DNA from: Bacteroidota bacterium
Lineage (GTDB): Bacteria > Bacteroidota > Bacteroidia > B-17B0 > Aurantibacillaceae
Assembly (NCBI GenBank): GCA_025360565.1
Contig: JANYBY010000343.1
Span: forward strand, 1 to 11,980
Length of the DNA stretch: 11,980 nucleotides
Direction of reading: 5' to 3'
Shown: positions 1 to 6,644 of the stretch, one piece after another
Layout: the number at the start of each line of letters is the position of its first letter
Numbering within the stretch: the first letter of the stretch is position 1
Made by a program: the position numbers and the translations under genes
Notes under the pieces: generated by a model
The model's database searches: none
What the model was told of the DNA's origin: nothing
The model's input: only the letters and a program-made list of their open reading frames with translations

Positions 1-737
1 ACACCGAGCCAAACTTTTTTAAATAAAAAGAAATTTAAATTAATATCGCCGCTTGCTTTACCCGGACCGGCTTTAAACATAATGGTGGGTGCAAAAATTA
101 CATTGTCGCTTAATTTAAACGAATTACCGACAGTAAAAAACAAGTGTGTTTTTAAACGATAAGATAAGGAATTGTTACCCGTAATATCGGCAAAATGATA
201 AACATCGGATGCAAAAAGATGCGTAGTACTTAAGCCCATGAAAAAAGTATTGCTTCTTAAGAATAAGCCCGAATTAATATCCAGTTTATTGTAAGATTGC
301 ATTTGATTAAAATTTAAGGTTGGTTCTGTGGTTTTATATGTTAATTCGCTATAATCAAACTGCAATTTATTGTAACCTGCGCTAAGGCCAAATGATAGTT
401 TAAATTTATTCGACAATTTTAAAATATAAGCGGCGTTGGCATAAATTCCAAATAGGTTGCGAGCACCCATGGCGTCGCTTACAATGGTTAACCCCGCCCC
501 CAATTTGTTATTAAAAAAAGGAGAGTGCACACTAATGCAAGAAGTTTTAGGAGCACCTTTAAAACCTGCCCACTGGTTGCGGTGGGTTGCCACTACTGCA
601 ATTGCATCGCGTGCACCGGCATAAGCAGGATTAATTACCATTTGATTGAATTGATACATGTTATATTGCGGGTCTTGTTGCGCTTTTGAAAAAAAAGCCA
701 AGAGCAATATAATTAAAATAACAAAATTCTTTTTCAT
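1..737 (-). CDS. PorP/SprF family T9SS outer-membrane protein (partial, C-terminus beyond window)
   Basis: I read 245 codons from ATG at 737 to the window edge, so the C-terminus is missing; the family is usually about 300 residues or more. Residues 1-20 form a signal peptide (MKK, hydrophobic core, ending SKAQ). The family hallmark follows: QDPQYNMYQFNQ at 21-32, NPAYAG at 36-41, HRNQWAGF at 52-59 and PKT at 63-65. After that come alternating beta-strand-like segments typical of an outer-membrane barrel. PorP/SprF proteins are T9SS-associated outer-membrane proteins; SprF of Flavobacterium is needed for secretion of SprB, whose sorting domain is type B. The start lies 2 nt after the stop of the 874-aa type-B substrate, so the two are surely co-transcribed. 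I infer that it serves the two type-B substrates encoded just upstream. Family assignment is firm; the cargo pairing is inference. Confidence 0.93.
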   Translation of the reverse strand, partial: MKKNFVILIILLLAFFSKAQQDPQYNMYQFNQMVINPAYAGARDAIAVVATHRNQWAGFKGAPKTSCISVHSPFFNNKLGAGLTIVSDAMGARNLFGIYANAAYILKLSNKFKLSFGLSAGYNKLQFDYSELTYKTTEPTLNFNQMQSYNKLDINSGLFLRSNTFFMGLSTTHLFASDVYHFADITGNNSLSYRLKTHLFFTVGNSFKLSDNVIFAPTIMFKAGPGKASGDINLNFFLFKKVWLG

Positions 738-739
738 TT

Positions 740-3364
740 TTAATTCGAGATAACCTCAAGCCATCCTTTAATTTTTGGTGATCCGTTCCCAAGATCGACA
801 ACATAATAATAGGTAGAGGGTGGGTAGTTTGAGTTGTGAGCAGGCCAAAACTTATTCACATTATCATAACCATTCTGATTATAAAGACTTGCGCCCCAGC
901 GATTAAATATCTGTACCTGATTATTTGGGTACCTGTTAATATTATCAATGGTAAAAAAATCATTTATAAAATCTCCGTTTGGTGTAACTGTTGTATATAT
1001 TTTGATGTCACAAATAGGATCAACTATAATGTTTTCCGATTTGGATGAGACACAAGAGTTAGTATCTATAATTTTTACAGAATAAGTTGTGGTTATTTTT
1101 GGGTTCACGAAAATATTAGGAAGGATACTGCCCGTAGACCATGTGAAAGAAGTTGCACTTACTGAAAGATTAACGGAATCTCCAATACAAATTACATTAT
1201 CAGATGCGTGAATAGAAAAAGTGTCCATCGGAAATATACTTACAACAGATAAGCATGAATCGGTACAATTACTCATATCAATAGCTTTAACACTATACGT
1301 TCCGGCAATTGCAGGGATCATATTTATACTAAAGCCACTTAAAGTACCTTGGGGAGTTGACCAATAATATTTTGTACCGTTGAGGGATGAGCCCGGGGAA
1401 GCCAGTAATGTGATAGACCCTCCAGGACAAACCGGTGCCGTTGGCGGAATACTTACTGTAGCGCCTCCCGGTAAAACCGTTAAAACTTTAATTGTTGAAT
1501 CCTTGCATAAATTTGGGTTAACTCCCACTAAACTGTATGATGTAGGCGATAAAGGATTAACCGTAATGGTTTGGCTTAAAACAGTACCTTGAGGAGTGGC
1601 CCAAACATAAAATATACCCGGAAGCGAACCTGTTGATGTTGCGGTTAAGGTAACAGGTACACCGGAACAGATTGTGGAGCCGGTGGGTAATATATTAAGA
1701 GTAGGAGTAGCTAAGCCGATTACTATTAAAGTATCGCTGAGTCGTGTCATATTTATTTTGCAATTAGCGGCACTAAAAGGAAATGGGAAAGTTAAAACAG
1801 GGTAATAGTGCCCGCCGGCAGTAAAGGTAAAGAAAGAACCAACACCAAGATTTGCAGTTGGTGTGGGTGCCGTCCTAAACCAAGTAACAGTATGGTTTGT
1901 ATTGATAAAAGTAGTTAAGGGTTGGGTAATATTAACACCTCCAACTGCATTTTTACCCGCACAAATTGAGGCGGGAACAACATTATCATTAAAAGAATAA
2001 GAAAAATTAGGTATTACGCCAGGCTTAGACAAATTTGATTTCCAGGAACTGAAATAAAGATCGGGAAGCCCATTGTTATCAAAGTTGCCTTTAAGTAATT
2101 GATCGGCCTTAGTACCCGGCGGGAGATCAATTGTTATTGAATAATTTGTTGTAATATTAAAATTTTTCGGAATTGAATCCCAAAAATAAATCCATAATTT
2201 AGAATCGTTGATAAGTATCAGATCTTTAAAGCCATCGTGATTCATATCCACTAAATCAATTGCGTTTGGAGTAAATGGAAGAAAAGGTGGAAGGGTAGAT
2301 GTGTTAATTGATTGATTAAAAAGTTGTGGTTGAAAAGTGGGCGATCCGATTGTTACTGTATTATTCATTAACAAGGTTACACCTTGCAGCGTAACTGTTG
2401 TAACTGAACTAACAGCTCTTGTAATAACTACAATATCGGCTTGGCCATTTTTGTCAATATCCGCCAATCTGCAGGCTCCAAAATTTACATTATAAGATTG
2501 AATTACAAATGGTTTAGAGCCTAGGCAGGGCGAGTATGTTAAAGCGCCTGCATTACTTCCGCTTTTTAAAAACAGAGCAACTCCCTCTTTAGGCCCATAA
2601 ACTAACATCACATCGTGATACCCATCGTTATCAATATCACCGGTATCAAAATCAAGACTGTCGTTAGATGCGGTTAGTGGTGCTGTTCCCGGAAAAGGTT
2701 GAATAGAATAATTCTGAACAAACGAATAAGTTGGGCCGGCAGTGGTTACATTGTGAAACACAAAAAAATTTAAACCGCCTGCTACAGTTCCGGTTCTTGA
2801 AGAAGCAAGTATAATATCAGATAATTGGTCACCGGCCCCGTTCAATTTTGTTGATTTGATAAGACTAACACTCGGAGAAAATATACCTACGGGTGCAAAG
2901 CTATAATTAGGAGTGGTTGCAAAATTAAATCCTCCTGTATTTGCATAAATTTCAACTGTACCACCTCGAGATATAGCAAGATCCTGACCGCCAAGGCCAT
3001 CAAAATCGCCAAGAGTGATTGAGTTGTACTGACCCAAAACCCCAAGAGTGGGCGTAACGGCGGCTACAACTTGAATAAAGCCATTTCCACTGTTGTTTCT
3101 GAATGCCACAATATTATTAATGCCGAATTCGGCAACAAGAATGTCATCGTAACCATCGCCATCAAAATCATTTACAATTAAATTTTTTGAAGTATTCATT
3201 GACCCGCCAGGAACCGGAACAATGTTGTCGAGGCAAATACTACTGTTTTTAGCATTAATAGTATAGTCGCCCACAAACGGCAACAGACTTTGAGCATTAA
3301 CGGAACAAACTCCGAAAAGCGCTAAAATTTTAAATATATGCCTGATTTTAAAAATAGTATACAA
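740..3364 (-). CDS. Secreted FG-GAP/VCBS propeller and Ig-like repeat protein with T9SS type-B sorting domain
   Basis: 874 residues. Residues 1-25 look like a signal peptide (hydrophobic core ILALFGV, ending NAQ). Seven FG-GAP/VCBS-like repeats follow near residues 62, 118, 175, 241, 299, 370 and 425. Most carry a DxDxDG-like calcium loop (e.g. DFDGDGYDD, DIDNDGYHD, DIDKNGQAD); the third is degenerate. Seven repeats fit a seven-bladed, integrin-alpha-like propeller. Residues 555-782 hold three Ig/PKD-like repeats with paired cysteines and WxTPQGT motifs. Residues 786-874 are a gliding-motility-associated C-terminal domain (T9SS type-B signal): TPNGD, FNRWG, YYYVVDLG, KGWLEV. The product is therefore expected at the cell surface or released through T9SS. 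The start codon is TTG: no ATG occurs in the signal peptide, and an in-frame TAA, the stop of the preceding gene, lies 9 nt upstream. The ligand or substrate is unknown; no catalytic domain is visible. Confidence 0.9.
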   Translation of the reverse strand: MYTIFKIRHIFKILALFGVCSVNAQSLLPFVGDYTINAKNSSICLDNIVPVPGGSMNTSKNLIVNDFDGDGYDDILVAEFGINNIVAFRNNSGNGFIQVVAAVTPTLGVLGQYNSITLGDFDGLGGQDLAISRGGTVEIYANTGGFNFATTPNYSFAPVGIFSPSVSLIKSTKLNGAGDQLSDIILASSRTGTVAGGLNFFVFHNVTTAGPTYSFVQNYSIQPFPGTAPLTASNDSLDFDTGDIDNDGYHDVMLVYGPKEGVALFLKSGSNAGALTYSPCLGSKPFVIQSYNVNFGACRLADIDKNGQADIVVITRAVSSVTTVTLQGVTLLMNNTVTIGSPTFQPQLFNQSINTSTLPPFLPFTPNAIDLVDMNHDGFKDLILINDSKLWIYFWDSIPKNFNITTNYSITIDLPPGTKADQLLKGNFDNNGLPDLYFSSWKSNLSKPGVIPNFSYSFNDNVVPASICAGKNAVGGVNITQPLTTFINTNHTVTWFRTAPTPTANLGVGSFFTFTAGGHYYPVLTFPFPFSAANCKINMTRLSDTLIVIGLATPTLNILPTGSTICSGVPVTLTATSTGSLPGIFYVWATPQGTVLSQTITVNPLSPTSYSLVGVNPNLCKDSTIKVLTVLPGGATVSIPPTAPVCPGGSITLLASPGSSLNGTKYYWSTPQGTLSGFSINMIPAIAGTYSVKAIDMSNCTDSCLSVVSIFPMDTFSIHASDNVICIGDSVNLSVSATSFTWSTGSILPNIFVNPKITTTYSVKIIDTNSCVSSKSENIIVDPICDIKIYTTVTPNGDFINDFFTIDNINRYPNNQVQIFNRWGASLYNQNGYDNVNKFWPAHNSNYPPSTYYYVVDLGNGSPKIKGWLEVISN
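743..1009 (-). other. T9SS type-B C-terminal sorting domain of the 874-aa protein
   Basis: This segment encodes residues 786-874. The order of motifs matches the domain of the neighbouring 255-aa protein: KIYTTVTPNGD, YPNNQVQIFNRWG, YYYVVDLGNG and KGWLEV. The loop reads NGDFIND where the neighbour has the usual NGDGxND, so the conserved glycine is replaced by phenylalanine. The rest is intact and I expect it to function. Confidence 0.87.
1019..1702 (-). repeat. Three tandem Ig/PKD-like repeats
   Basis: This segment encodes residues 555-782. Each unit begins with an early cysteine strand (STICSGVPVTLTA; APVCPGGSITLLA; NVICIGDSVNLSV), has a central tryptophan (VWATPQGT, YWSTPQGT, FTWSTGS) and ends with a TYSV/TSYSL strand followed by a second cysteine. 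This is the usual spacer or stalk seen before type-B sorting domains in Bacteroidota surface proteins. The first two units are the most alike, also at DNA level. Confidence 0.75.
2051..3181 (-). repeat. Seven FG-GAP/VCBS-like repeats (probable seven-bladed propeller)
   Basis: This segment encodes residues 62-438 of the 874-aa protein. Repeats recur at roughly 55-70 residue spacing. Each has an acidic loop followed by a short hydrophobic strand: NDFDGDGYDDILVA, GDFDGLGGQDLAIS, a degenerate NGAGDQLSDIILA, GDIDNDGYHDVMLV, ADIDKNGQADIVVI, VDMNHDGFKDLILI and GNFDNNGLPDLYFS. FG-GAP repeats form blades of integrin-type propellers and usually bind calcium in the acidic loop. Seven is the count needed to close such a propeller. 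Confidence 0.8.
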
Positions 3365-3373
3365 TATTACAAA

Positions 3374-4141
3374 TTAATTCTTAATTATTTCAATCCATCC
3401 CTTTAAAGGATTTGTGCCATCGCCAAGTTTAACCACATAAAAATAAGTGCTTGATGCAAGGTTGCTTATTTCCTCTTTTTGGGGCCAAAAATTGCTTATA
3501 TTATCATAATGTTTTGTTTCAAAGATTTGGTTTCCCCACCTGTTAAAAACAGCTACATGGTTATTAGGAAAATCACTTATATTATCAATTTGCAATATAT
3601 CATTATTACCATCGCCGTTAGGGGTTATTACAGTGTATATTTTTACGCGGCAAGGCCCGTTTGCATCATTGATCAATGTTGGCGCGGGTTTTAAGGTATC
3701 GGTTTTAAAACCGCCGGTTGTAGAGTGTGTAATTAATATCATTAATGAATAAGTGCCGGGTGCCAAGCTGTCGTTTTTATTACAGTTACAAGATATAGTT
3801 GGTGTCCAAATATAATTTACTTGTGAATTCGGAAAAAGATTACTTACTGAAACAGAAATATTACCATCCTTTTTATCCTGGCAGGAAACATCATTTTTTA
3901 TTACTGAAACACTGGCAACCGCGGTGGTTAAGGGTTGTAAAAAACCCTGGGTAATAATTTGGTTAGGGCCGTTAAGAGTTTGAGTAAACGGTTCTCCAAC
4001 ATTATCGCTTACATAAACGCCACTCACATTAACCGAATAACTTTTACCGGCCGAATTTATTACTGCCGGACTTATTGTTTGGCAAAAATAATTGCTTCCA
4101 ATAAACATTAAAAGAAAAAGACATTCTTTTTTAACCTTCAT
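3374..4141 (-). CDS. Secreted SprB-repeat protein with T9SS type-B sorting domain
   Basis: 255 residues from ATG. Residues 1-21 are a signal peptide (KVKK, hydrophobic core, ending FCQ). Residues 24-70 resemble the short N-terminal module common in Bacteroidota surface proteins (SAGKSYSV, then NVGEPFTQTL, then ITQGFLQP). Residues 77-135 match a SprB-type repeat: a valine-rich strand, SCQDKKDGNISV, a central IWTP and LAPGTYSLMI. Residues 166-255 are a type-B T9SS sorting domain (TPNGDGNND, VFNRWGNQIF, YFYVVKLGDG, KGWIEIIKN), closely similar to that of the next gene. It is small for this class, with little more than one repeat between signal peptide and sorting domain. It lies 8 nt after the C1q-like gene and 9 nt before the 874-aa gene, so it belongs to the same operon. 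It is probably a surface-attached or structural accessory protein; no enzymatic motif is visible. Confidence 0.9.
   Translation of the reverse strand: MKVKKECLFLLMFIGSNYFCQTISPAVINSAGKSYSVNVSGVYVSDNVGEPFTQTLNGPNQIITQGFLQPLTTAVASVSVIKNDVSCQDKKDGNISVSVSNLFPNSQVNYIWTPTISCNCNKNDSLAPGTYSLMILITHSTTGGFKTDTLKPAPTLINDANGPCRVKIYTVITPNGDGNNDILQIDNISDFPNNHVAVFNRWGNQIFETKHYDNISNFWPQKEEISNLASSTYFYVVKLGDGTNPLKGWIEIIKN
3377..3646 (-). other. T9SS type-B C-terminal sorting domain of the 255-aa protein
   Basis: This segment encodes residues 166-255, in the pattern of the gliding-motility-associated C-terminal domain: ITPNGDGNND, then FPNNHVAVFNRWG, an aromatic-rich YFYVVKLGDG and the final KGWIEIIKN. In this family the domain directs passage through the T9SS outer-membrane channel and is distinct from the type-A domain. 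The canonical NGDGxND loop is intact here. Confidence 0.88.
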
Positions 4142-4149
4142 AGATCCTT

Positions 4150-6471
4150 TTAATAAATTTTAAATCCCGAAAATGTTGTGCCTTGCAATCCGCTTACACC
4201 GCTTATATTGGTAGGGGTTGCCCCATCGTTATAAACTCTTAAGGTAATCAGGTCGCCTGCATTTACTTTAACACTAGTGGTTATTTGCTGTATCAATTGA
4301 GAACCCGGTGCGCAATAGTCAAACGAGTTTTGTACCAACGAACCATTTACCAGTATTTGAAGTGTTGGTCTGGAGGCTACATAACTTGACCAATATACCG
4401 TTCCCGAAAATGAATAAAGTCCGGTTGAAGGAACAACATAAGTTTCGGTGCCAAGATTAAATGCCGTTGCGTCGTCAAAAATTGAATTATCAAACCCAAC
4501 AATTGCGTATGAAGCGAAAGGTATATTTTGCAGGGCGATAGCTTCCACTTTAAATCCCACAGCCATTTGTTTCCAGGTAGCCACACCGGCAGCGTCTGAA
4601 GTCAATACTTTGTTTAATCCCTGCGACCCATCACTTATTCTAACAGCTCCGTTTACGTGCAATAAATTTGTAGGAGCGCTTGTTCCAATTCCCACATTAC
4701 CCTGCACTGCAAGCCCATCAGGCGGCGAATTTACAGCCCAATATCCTGTTCCAATCATCATTCCATTACTTGCACCTGAATAACCGCCAATGGATACTAC
4801 AGGATTAGATCCATTAACATCATTTGTAAACACCAGTTTATTTGCTCCAGTGTGTAATTTCATGGTCATACCCTGAAGGGAATTTTCATTTTCTCCAAGT
4901 GAAAGCATGCCGCCCCAGTTATTATTATTATCGCCACCGCTTATTAAAACTTTAGTGTCGTTTGCCCCTTGTTTACAAAAATTTACAAAAGCCCCGGCAG
5001 GATTGGCGGCAAGTGTACTGCCGAAAGCTGCAGTACCATTGCCAAACAGTTTTAATCTGCTCAGCGCAGATGCAGTTCCAAAATTCATTTCGTCGGTTGA
5101 GTTGTTGTATTGAATTATACCTGCGTTATGGGTTACTGTTTTTCCGAACCATAAAGCGCCAATATTTCCTCCCGGTGAAATAATTGAAATTTTTGAGTTA
5201 CCTAATGATTCAACTTGAAGATTTTCAAGCGGCGAAGTTGAGCCAATTCCAAAGTTACCACCTGAACTTAAAAAGGCACGGCTCACATTTCCGGTTTTAA
5301 AAACCAGATCTACGGGATCGGTTGTGCCAATAAAATTACTCACAGTATTGGTTCCAATATTTCCGGTAGTTGTCCACGCTCCACTGATTAATGTGTTTGA
5401 TACGGCTACAGTTTGTGTTGGCCAGGCTCCTGTAATAATTATATTTGAGCCGGCTGTTAAAGTGGGGGATGGAATGGTAAAGGGTGTGGTGCTTGGGCCG
5501 TTGGTAATATTACCGTTTAATGGTGTAGTAAAATTTAAACTGTAGGTTGGAGAGCTGATCACATTTCCGGCAATATTAATATTTTGGCCGGCAATATAAG
5601 GGGCCGGTGCCAATGTACAACTAATAACATAACCGCTTAATGAACTGCCCGAAACAGCAATACCGGTAGAAGCTGTAATAGCCGTCATAGGCATAACAAC
5701 ACTGCCTCCACCATTGCTTAAATTAATGGTATTTGCATTGTTACTTAAAACTTGTGGCGGAACACTAACAGTAAAAGAATTTCCAATATTAGGATTAACC
5801 GAAGCATTCCCTGTTCCCATCATGTTAATGGTGTTTGCACCCACGCCGCTTAGGTTAACGGTTGTTACAGCGATGCCCTGTGTTAAGGAAAGTACATTTG
5901 TTCCTGCGGTGTAGTTTAAAATAGGAGCCGGCACATTAATATCTAAATTATATCCTGTGGTTGAAGTGGAAGTTGCTATACCACCAATATTTAAAGTTGG
6001 ATTGGCAATAGAAAGCGAAAGATTATTGCTACCGGAGCCGGATGAAGTATGCGGTGCATTTACCGATAAACTGGGAGACCCGGCACTGCCCGACTTTTCG
6101 GCATAAAGTGCATAAGGTACACTCAGCATTTGTTGCCGGCCAAGTGCAACACCGTTATACTTTACTTCTAAAAACTTTTGACCGCTACTCCAATCAAGAC
6201 TTGAAAAAACACTAAATGTTGGTGAGCCGCCGCCAATGCCATGTGTAAAAATACCGGTTATGGCGTCGGTAGTTTTATTTACTGTTTCCGAATAAAGTAA
6301 TGCGCCCCCGGATAATTGATTGTAAATTCCAAAATCGAGAGTTATGGCTTGGCCCAAAACTGCATTGCCGTTTACATCGCGGGCAATACCCTGATAGTTT
6401 ATATACTGTGGAACCTGAGAAAATGCAATTATTGCAAAAATGCTTAAAACTAAGGTGTAAATTTTTTTCAT
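4150..6471 (-). CDS. Secreted fibre-like protein with C-terminal C1q-like domain
   Basis: 773 residues from ATG. Residues 1-18 are a signal peptide (MKK, ending AFSQ). Residues 20-125 match a module common at the N-terminus of Bacteroidota secreted proteins: INYQGIARDVNGN, LLYSETV, IFTHGIGGG, LSVPYALYAEKSG. Residues 126-370 are low-complexity, rich in Gly, Ser, Thr and Asn with short alternating strands, and look like a beta-rich fibre. Residues 375-610 contain two tail-fibre-like motifs (NFGIGSTSPLENLQV and NVGIGTSAPTNLLHV). Residues 638-773 fit a C1q-like jelly roll: VGFDN, a TYVVPSTGLYSFSG strand and the closing FSGFKIY. C1q domains normally trimerise, so I infer a trimeric adhesin-like fibre. 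No T9SS sorting domain is present, unlike the two genes after it, so how it is held at the surface is unclear. It is the first gene of the operon. Confidence 0.85.
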   Translation of the reverse strand: MKKIYTLVLSIFAIIAFSQVPQYINYQGIARDVNGNAVLGQAITLDFGIYNQLSGGALLYSETVNKTTDAITGIFTHGIGGGSPTFSVFSSLDWSSGQKFLEVKYNGVALGRQQMLSVPYALYAEKSGSAGSPSLSVNAPHTSSGSGSNNLSLSIANPTLNIGGIATSTSTTGYNLDINVPAPILNYTAGTNVLSLTQGIAVTTVNLSGVGANTINMMGTGNASVNPNIGNSFTVSVPPQVLSNNANTINLSNGGGSVVMPMTAITASTGIAVSGSSLSGYVISCTLAPAPYIAGQNINIAGNVISSPTYSLNFTTPLNGNITNGPSTTPFTIPSPTLTAGSNIIITGAWPTQTVAVSNTLISGAWTTTGNIGTNTVSNFIGTTDPVDLVFKTGNVSRAFLSSGGNFGIGSTSPLENLQVESLGNSKISIISPGGNIGALWFGKTVTHNAGIIQYNNSTDEMNFGTASALSRLKLFGNGTAAFGSTLAANPAGAFVNFCKQGANDTKVLISGGDNNNNWGGMLSLGENENSLQGMTMKLHTGANKLVFTNDVNGSNPVVSIGGYSGASNGMMIGTGYWAVNSPPDGLAVQGNVGIGTSAPTNLLHVNGAVRISDGSQGLNKVLTSDAAGVATWKQMAVGFKVEAIALQNIPFASYAIVGFDNSIFDDATAFNLGTETYVVPSTGLYSFSGTVYWSSYVASRPTLQILVNGSLVQNSFDYCAPGSQLIQQITTSVKVNAGDLITLRVYNDGATPTNISGVSGLQGTTFSGFKIY
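4153..4560 (-). other. C1q-like globular domain coding segment
   Basis: This segment encodes residues 638-773 of the fibre-like protein. Landmarks of the C1q/TNF-like fold are visible in order: a strand containing FASYAIVGFDN, a central ETYVVPSTGLYSFSG (the family's tyrosine, proline and GxYxFs region), a strand with LQILVNGSLV, AGDLITLRVYN, and the terminal TFSGFKIY that matches the usual FSGFxLy ending. Assignment is by motif reading only. Confidence 0.78.
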
Positions 6472-6547
6472 TTAAATAATTTATAAGATAAAAATACAAA
6501 AAAAAGCGGATAGTTTTGCTTAATTTCTCCTTAGTTATACCTTACGT
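6472..6547 (-). promoter_or_regulatory. Leader region of the four-gene T9SS/C1q operon
   Basis: The region between the clpB terminator and the first ATG of the operon must hold the operon's promoter if the terminator is efficient. It is very AT-rich. I looked for the Bacteroidota pattern (TTTG near -33, TAnnTTTG near -7) and found a TTTG within a T-run but no convincing -7 box at the right distance. I therefore mark the region rather than a site. Confidence 0.35.
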
Positions 6548-6585
6548 AAAAAAAAGAGGTTTGGTTGGGTAAAAACCTCTTTTTT
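6548..6585 (-). terminator. Intrinsic terminator of clpB
   Basis: A 13-bp perfect stem pairs 6550-6562 with 6573-6585 around a 10-nt loop. Its core is AGAGGTTT against AAACCTCT. Read on the minus strand the stem is followed by a run of T residues, as in a Rho-independent terminator. It lies about 60 nt after the clpB stop codon and before the C1q-like gene, so it separates clpB from the surface-protein operon. Confidence 0.85.
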
Positions 6586-6590
6586 AACAA

Positions 6591-6626
6591 ATAAATCTCC
6601 GGTGGTTTTAACCAGTGGAGATTTAT
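6591..6626 (-). other. Second hairpin in the clpB 3' untranslated region
   Basis: A 10-bp perfect inverted repeat pairs 6591-6600 (ATAAATCTCC) with 6617-6626, with further partial pairing inside the 16-nt loop. It lies between the clpB stop and the terminator. It has no T-run of its own directly after it, so it is more likely an mRNA 3'-end stabiliser or an accessory hairpin than a separate terminator. Confidence 0.6.
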
Positions 6627-6644
6627 AACAAATGAAAGGTAGAG

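Noticed and set aside
3374..4141. Lipoprotein signal in the 255-aa protein (cysteine at residue 20)
   Set aside because: The residues before the cysteine (SNYF) do not form a lipobox. The ending FCQ fits an ordinary signal-peptidase I site.
4448..4783. A 111-codon open frame on the plus strand
   Set aside because: It is antisense to the C1q-like gene, has no recognisable domain and is best explained by the composition of the real gene.
4900..6100. Phage tail-fibre gene and prophage remnant
   Set aside because: The fibre-like motifs are widespread in Bacteroidota secreted proteins, the gene has a signal peptide, and no other phage gene is nearby.
6275..6499. A 74-codon minus-strand frame overlapping the start of the C1q-like gene
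   Set aside because: It is a frame-shifted copy of the real N-terminus. The in-frame ATG at 6471 gives a clean signal peptide and a known N-terminal module.
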